From Armatimonadota bacterium (lineage in GTDB: Bacteria; Cloacimonadota; Cloacimonadia; Cloacimonadales; TCS61), in NCBI GenBank assembly GCA_030612605.1, contig JAUWNO010000085.1, positions 1 through 8,123 on the forward strand: a DNA stretch of 8,123 nt, in the 5' to 3' direction. Position 1 is the stretch's first letter. Each line of letters begins with the position of its first letter. Shown piece after piece: positions 5,164 through 8,123 of the stretch. A program made the position numbers and the translations under genes. The notes beneath the pieces are model-generated. The model was not told where the DNA came from. It made no database searches and was given only the letters and a program-made list of their open reading frames with translations.

Positions 5164-6003
5164 ATCAAAGCAATAATTTTACACGATAAAAAAGAGATTT
5201 ATTCATTTCTGAAAACAGATGTTTTCAATCGGATTTACAGCATCGGTGACCTGGATGATTTTTTTTGGGATTACACAACCTGGTTCGCTTTAAAAGAAAA
5301 TGAAGAAATCAAATCTATTATTCTGCTCTATTCCGGGCTTTCGCTGCCAACTATGCTGGCAATCACCAATGATATTTCCTCTACAAAACAACTTCTGAGA
5401 AAAATCAAACATCTGCTTCCCAACAGGTTTTATGCACATTTAAGCAGCGGACTGCAAGAAGTTCTGCAAGAAAAATATCAGCTTTCTGCTCATGGAGAGC
5501 ATTTCAAGATGGCTCTAAAAAATAAATCAAAATTTAGAAACCTTGAAAAGTTTTACAAGGAAGAGACCCGCTGCCTAAACCTTTTCAAGGTTAAGACTGA
5601 TGTTATTCAGCTCACAGAAAAAGATATTGCTGACATTTTAGAGCTTTACAAAATTAGTTATCCTGGAAATTGGTTTGATGAGCGCATGCTGGCAACGGGT
5701 AAATATTTTGGAATTCGAAAGCAGAACAGGTTGATAAGTGTGACAGGCATTCATGTTTATTCCCAAAAGTATAATGTGGCAGCTTTGGGCAATATCTGCA
5801 CTCATCCGGATTTCAGGGGAAAAGGATTTGGCAGAGCAGCAACAGCAAAACTGTGTAAATCTTTGCTGCAGGAAATCGAGTACATTGGTTTGAATGTGAA
5901 AGCGGATAATAAAAGAGCGATTTCACTATATGAAAAATTGGGATTTGAGATTGTGAGTTCGTATTTGGAATTTATGGTTAAGTTTAAGGAAAATTCTGAA
6001 TGA
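5164..6003 (+). CDS. Two-domain GNAT family N-acetyltransferase, non-canonical start
   Basis: The C-terminal half is a GCN5-related acetyltransferase, transferring acetyl from acetyl-CoA to an amine substrate not identifiable here. It shows ALGNICTHPDFRGKGFGR, with the acetyl-CoA loop R-G-K-G-F-G from about residue 218, and VKADNKRAISLYEKLGFE. The first normal start in frame is ATG 5353 (216 residues), but the same frame is open and protein-like back to the TAG at 5152-5154. That stretch contains SIGDLDDFFWDYTTWFALK and SIILLYSGLSLPTMLAI, resembling the N-terminal domain of about 280-residue GNAT proteins. AGGAAGG (5153-5159) sits just ahead, but the codons at the right distance are ATC (5161, 5164), with no ATG, GTG or TTG in frame. 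I place the start at ATC 5164 (279 residues), read as a rare start or a decayed ATG. The stop overlaps the permease ATG. Confidence 0.78.
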   Translation: MKAIILHDKKEIYSFLKTDVFNRIYSIGDLDDFFWDYTTWFALKENEEIKSIILLYSGLSLPTMLAITNDISSTKQLLRKIKHLLPNRFYAHLSSGLQEVLQEKYQLSAHGEHFKMALKNKSKFRNLEKFYKEETRCLNLFKVKTDVIQLTEKDIADILELYKISYPGNWFDERMLATGKYFGIRKQNRLISVTGIHVYSQKYNVAALGNICTHPDFRGKGFGRAATAKLCKSLLQEIEYIGLNVKADNKRAISLYEKLGFEIVSSYLEFMVKFKENSE

Positions 6004-7214
6004 TTCATCTTTTTTTGGCTTTAAGATATTTGAAAGGCAGAAAGAAAATTGTTTTCACGTTTTCTAATATGCTGTCATTATTCGGCATTATAATTGGAGT
6101 TTTCTCACTTCTTGTGGTTTCTTCTGTGATGAACGGCTTTGAACTTGATATGAAGAATCGCGTTATCGGTTCTAAAGCAGAAATAAAAATCTATCATAAA
6201 AACTATGATCCGATAAAAGATTATGACATTATTTTGGAAAAAGTGGATAATCTGCCTGAAGTCATCAAATCTGCTCCGGTTTGCCAGAATGAACTGATGA
6301 TCCAAAACAAAAAGAACCTGGCTTCAACAATCTGTTTTGGCATCGATTTGAAAAAACAAAATCAAGTAACAGAGATTTTAGATAAGATCGTTATTGGATA
6401 TCCATCTTCGCAAGACCTGGAAAATGATGGGATCATCATTGGATTGGATCTCTCATTAACGATTAACGCAACTGTGGGAGAAAATATTCAACTGTCCTCA
6501 CCGCTTGGAACTGTGCCCTCTCCATTTGGTTTACTTCCCAAAACAAAGAAGCTGAAAGTGATAGGAATTTTTCTTTCCGGAATGCCTGAATATGATAAAC
6601 TTTTCACCTACATTTCTCTTAAGAATTCTCAGTATTTCCTGGATTTTGAAGATGAAGTGAACCAGGTAGAAGTTAAAACTTATAACCTTCGCAGATCGAC
6701 CAAAATTGCTCGCCTGATTCAAGATGTAATAGGTGATGATTTCGTGGTGGAAGATTGGAGTGAATTTGATGCTAATTTGTTTAATGCCATAAAATTGGAA
6801 AAGGTTGTAATGTTCCTGGTTCTGGCTTTGATGATCATTATTGCTTCCTTTAATATGACCGGGAATTTCATTAAACTTGTGGCGGAAAAAAAGGTTGAAA
6901 TTGGAGTGCTGAAAGCTATTGGTGCTTCTGAAAAAGATATTGTTCGCATGTTTGTAAATATAGGATTGATCATCGGAATTATCGGTACTTTTATCGGAGT
7001 AGCTTTTGCTTTGCTTTTGCTTTTAGCTCAGAGTTATTGGCATTTTATAAAAATTCCGGTGGCTGGTTTTCCTTTGCAATGGATTCCGGTTGATATGAGG
7101 TTCCTGGATTTTATTATTGTCCCGATTGTGGTAATTGTCATCAGTTTTCTAACGACTCTGCATCCTGCCAGAAGAACTGTTAAGATCGATCCTATCAAGA
7201 TTATCCGAAGTTAG
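6000..7214 (+). CDS. LolC/LolE-family lipoprotein-releasing ABC transporter permease
   Basis: This 404-residue inner-membrane protein has the MacB/LolC layout. One N-terminal helix (about 22-43, within FSNMLSLFGIIIGVFSLLVV) leads to a large periplasmic domain (about 48-265), then three helices (about 269-291, 317-343, 370-388) form the FtsX-like core. The cytoplasmic coupling segment EKKVEIGVLKAIGASEKDI and the terminal HPARRTVKIDPIKIIR are family hallmarks. LolC/E with the LolD ATPase moves lipoproteins from the inner membrane towards the outer membrane. LolC and LolE cannot be told apart here; many phyla use a single hybrid subunit. ATG 6000 overlaps the GNAT stop (ATGA), with AAGGA at 5986-5990, so translation is coupled. 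No lolD follows: downstream is repeat DNA and an opposing gene, so the ATPase must be encoded elsewhere. Confidence 0.92.
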   Translation: MIHLFLALRYLKGRKKIVFTFSNMLSLFGIIIGVFSLLVVSSVMNGFELDMKNRVIGSKAEIKIYHKNYDPIKDYDIILEKVDNLPEVIKSAPVCQNELMIQNKKNLASTICFGIDLKKQNQVTEILDKIVIGYPSSQDLENDGIIIGLDLSLTINATVGENIQLSSPLGTVPSPFGLLPKTKKLKVIGIFLSGMPEYDKLFTYISLKNSQYFLDFEDEVNQVEVKTYNLRRSTKIARLIQDVIGDDFVVEDWSEFDANLFNAIKLEKVVMFLVLALMIIIASFNMTGNFIKLVAEKKVEIGVLKAIGASEKDIVRMFVNIGLIIGIIGTFIGVAFALLLLLAQSYWHFIKIPVAGFPLQWIPVDMRFLDFIIVPIVVIVISFLTTLHPARRTVKIDPIKIIRS

Positions 7215-7221
7215 ATCAAGC

Positions 7222-7272
7222 GGACTTGAGTTGCAATAATCCGGCAGTTGCCGGAGAATGTGACTCGAGAAT
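7222..7272 (+). repeat. GACTC/GAGTC hairpin element, copy B-1
   Basis: The stem is CTTGAGTT (7225-7232) with GACTCGAG (7262-7269), 8 bp including two wobbles, flanked by GGA and AAT. The left arm reads GAGTT and the right GACTC, the reverse of other copies, yet the stem still pairs. Its 29-base loop carries its own hairpin CCGGCA (7241-7246) / TGCCGG (7249-7254). Confidence 0.6.
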
Positions 7273-7291
7273 GCGACAGGTATTCTCAATC

Positions 7292-7355
7292 GGACCTAAC
7301 TCGTGGCGACTTGTCCGGGAGTAATACAATGAAGACTGAATCGCGAGTTGGGAAT
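7292..7355 (+). repeat. GACTC/GAGTC hairpin element, copy B-2
   Basis: The stem is CCTAACTC (7295-7302) with GAGTTGGG (7345-7352), followed by AAT. Relative to copy A-R, a G-C pair has become A-T on both sides. The 42-base loop is longer than the 12-base loop of the A copies. The alignment to the minus strand of 1231-1302 continues past the stem (GAATGAT-GC, TTCTC-ACTCAT) as far as about 7383. Confidence 0.65.
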
Positions 7356-7382
7356 GATTGCCTATCAAATGTTCTCAACTCA

Positions 7383-7446
7383 TCCCGAAAGTTTTCGGGA
7401 CAAACCAAGACCTTACGGATGGCTGAGGCTATCAGCAAGCTGATAG
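7383..7446. repeat. Two perfect 8-bp hairpins in the convergent intergenic region
   Basis: TCCCGAAA (7383-7390) pairs with TTTCGGGA (7393-7400), and CTATCAGC (7429-7436) with GCTGATAG (7439-7446), each with a 2-base loop. Neither has a following T-run. They lie 3' of the permease gene, so they could stop or protect its transcript, but they also resemble repetitive extragenic palindromes. Confidence 0.6.
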
Positions 7447-7477
7447 TTCTATTAAGATGAAAACAAAAATCAAGAAC

Positions 7478-7565
7478 ATCGGAATGTTCAGCTTGCTGAT
7501 CTTCCGATTGTACGGGCAAGAGCTCCTTTACATTCCGAAGATTCGACAAGTCGAAACATTCGGAA
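7478..7565. repeat. Pair of nested (two-tier) hairpins between convergent genes
   Basis: Structure 1: outer ATCGGAA (7478-7484) / TTCCGAT (7502-7508), inner TCAGC (7488-7492) / GCTGA (7495-7499). Structure 2: outer TTCCGAA (7533-7539) / TTCGGAA (7559-7565), inner TTCGAC (7542-7547) / GTCGAA (7550-7555). Both inner hairpins have 2-base loops, and the outer stems share TTCCGA/TCGGAA. In addition, 7488-7500 is an inverted copy of 7431-7443 (13 bases). The remaining sequence of 7215-7597 shows no supported gene. Because the genes on either side converge here, a two-way terminator or transcript-end role is possible. Confidence 0.6.
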
Positions 7566-7597
7566 GTTAGGTATAGTTTCATAGGAGTCCATCTCGA

Positions 7598-8123
7598 TCA
7601 TCTATCTTTCAACTTATGCAGAAACCAGTTTCTATCATTTTCTTCGTTCAGAAGAAGTTGAGCATTTTCCTTCTCATCCAGATTTTTTAGAGCATTAATC
7701 ACAAAAAATCTTACCGTCTGATAATTCCACAAATCACAATCTTTCAAACTCATCAAAACAGGAATCGCTCTTTTATCTTTGATTTCTTCGAGAGCTTGGA
7801 TAGACAGAACTGCAGCAAGTGTATCATTTGTTGTAAATAGAAATTCTTTTAGAGGTTCAAATGCTTTTTCTTTGAGAGAAACCAGAGCATCTTTTGCCGG
7901 ATATCTAACTACATAAAATGAATCTTGCAAGGCTGTAATGAAAAGTTCAATTGAATTTTCGGCATCTATGTTTTTCAGGGCTACAATCAAATCTTTTCGC
8001 AGCAATTCATTTTCTTTTTCAGATGCAAATTCAGAAATACTGATTTCGTGAACACGCTTTCTGCAACTGTCATCATCGAATTTTCCCAGGGAACGGACCA
8101 TTGCTCCGCTTTTATTCCATTTC
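7598..8123 (-). CDS. HEAT-repeat protein, N-terminus beyond the window
   Basis: The minus-strand frame ends at TGA (7600-7598) and stays open to the window edge, giving at least 174 residues. A Met codon at 8101-8099 is probably internal: the codons before it read KWNKSGA with no stop, and no ribosome binding site is visible. The sequence is a run of paired helices of about 30 residues typical of HEAT / PBS-lyase-like repeats, for example SIELFITALQDSFYVVRYPA, LSIQALEEIKDKRAIPVLMS and VRFFVINALKNLDEKENAQL. Such repeats form curved scaffolds that bind other proteins. No catalytic domain is visible in this part; the missing N-terminus may carry more repeats or a signal peptide. It converges on the permease gene across the hairpin-rich spacer. 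Confidence 0.78.
   Translation of the reverse strand, partial: KWNKSGAMVRSLGKFDDDSCRKRVHEISISEFASEKENELLRKDLIVALKNIDAENSIELFITALQDSFYVVRYPAKDALVSLKEKAFEPLKEFLFTTNDTLAAVLSIQALEEIKDKRAIPVLMSLKDCDLWNYQTVRFFVINALKNLDEKENAQLLLNEENDRNWFLHKLKDR

Noticed and set aside
7248..7460. Open plus-strand frame of 70 codons, and an overlapping minus-strand frame at 7286-7582
   Set aside because: Both run through the GACTC hairpins and nested palindromes, have no protein-like pattern or ribosome binding site, and each is the shadow of the other across repeat DNA.
7457..7567. Small frame of 36 residues starting MKTKIKNIGMFSLLIFRLYG
   Set aside because: It looks slightly like a signal peptide, but it lies entirely within the two nested hairpins and has only a weak TTAAG upstream, so the coding appearance is probably a by-product of the repeats.

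Overview
The window is AT-rich bacterial DNA with closely packed genes, frequent AAGGAG-type ribosome binding sites and many intergenic hairpins. The first 212 bases encode a C-terminal domain of the FlgD-like / type IX secretion (T9SS type A) sorting kind (YNIKGQKV near the start, WNGTDENNQPVTSGIYLYKF in the middle, a KKMLLLR end). Such tails are common on secreted proteins of Cloacimonadota, Bacteroidota and related Gram-negative groups. A LolC/LolE-family lipoprotein-release permease also points to a cell with an outer membrane. My best guess is Cloacimonadota or a neighbouring phylum (about 0.5); no rRNA or other phylogenetic marker here settles it.

Layout. 1-212: 3' end of a secreted-protein gene. 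222-264: a near-perfect hairpin. 282-1190: secreted endonuclease/exonuclease/phosphatase-family enzyme starting at TTG. 1191-1481: non-coding, repeat-rich. 1482-2283: an MntA/HepT (nucleotidyltransferase/HEPN) toxin-antitoxin pair, bracketed by inverted copies of one two-hairpin module. 2480-3976: lysyl-tRNA synthetase. 4114-4704: orphan SUKH (SMI1/KNR4) protein. 4839-5009: 56-residue membrane-anchored protein with a Cys/His cluster and an acidic tail. 5164-6003: two-domain GNAT acetyltransferase whose reading frame starts without a normal start codon. 6000-7214: LolC/LolE-family permease, overlapping the GNAT stop by 4 bases. 7215-7597: 383 bases of hairpin-rich DNA between convergent genes. 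7598-8123: minus-strand HEAT-repeat protein that runs off the window.

How the parts relate. mntA-hepT is a self-contained stress or defence module that looks inserted between housekeeping genes. lysS followed by lolC(E) and lolD is, from memory, a recurring gene order in several Gram-negative groups. Here the SUKH, small membrane and GNAT genes lie between lysS and the permease, and no lolD ATPase follows it. GNAT and the permease are translationally coupled. The others appear to be separate transcription units.

The most unusual signal is in the intergenic DNA. A family of at least five short hairpins shares the pattern C-Y-Y-R-ACTC ... GAGTYGRG, and changes on one side of the stem are matched on the other. 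A second, unrelated hairpin module frames the toxin-antitoxin genes as an inverted pair. No transposase or CRISPR array was found, and no tRNA or rRNA gene was noticed by eye.
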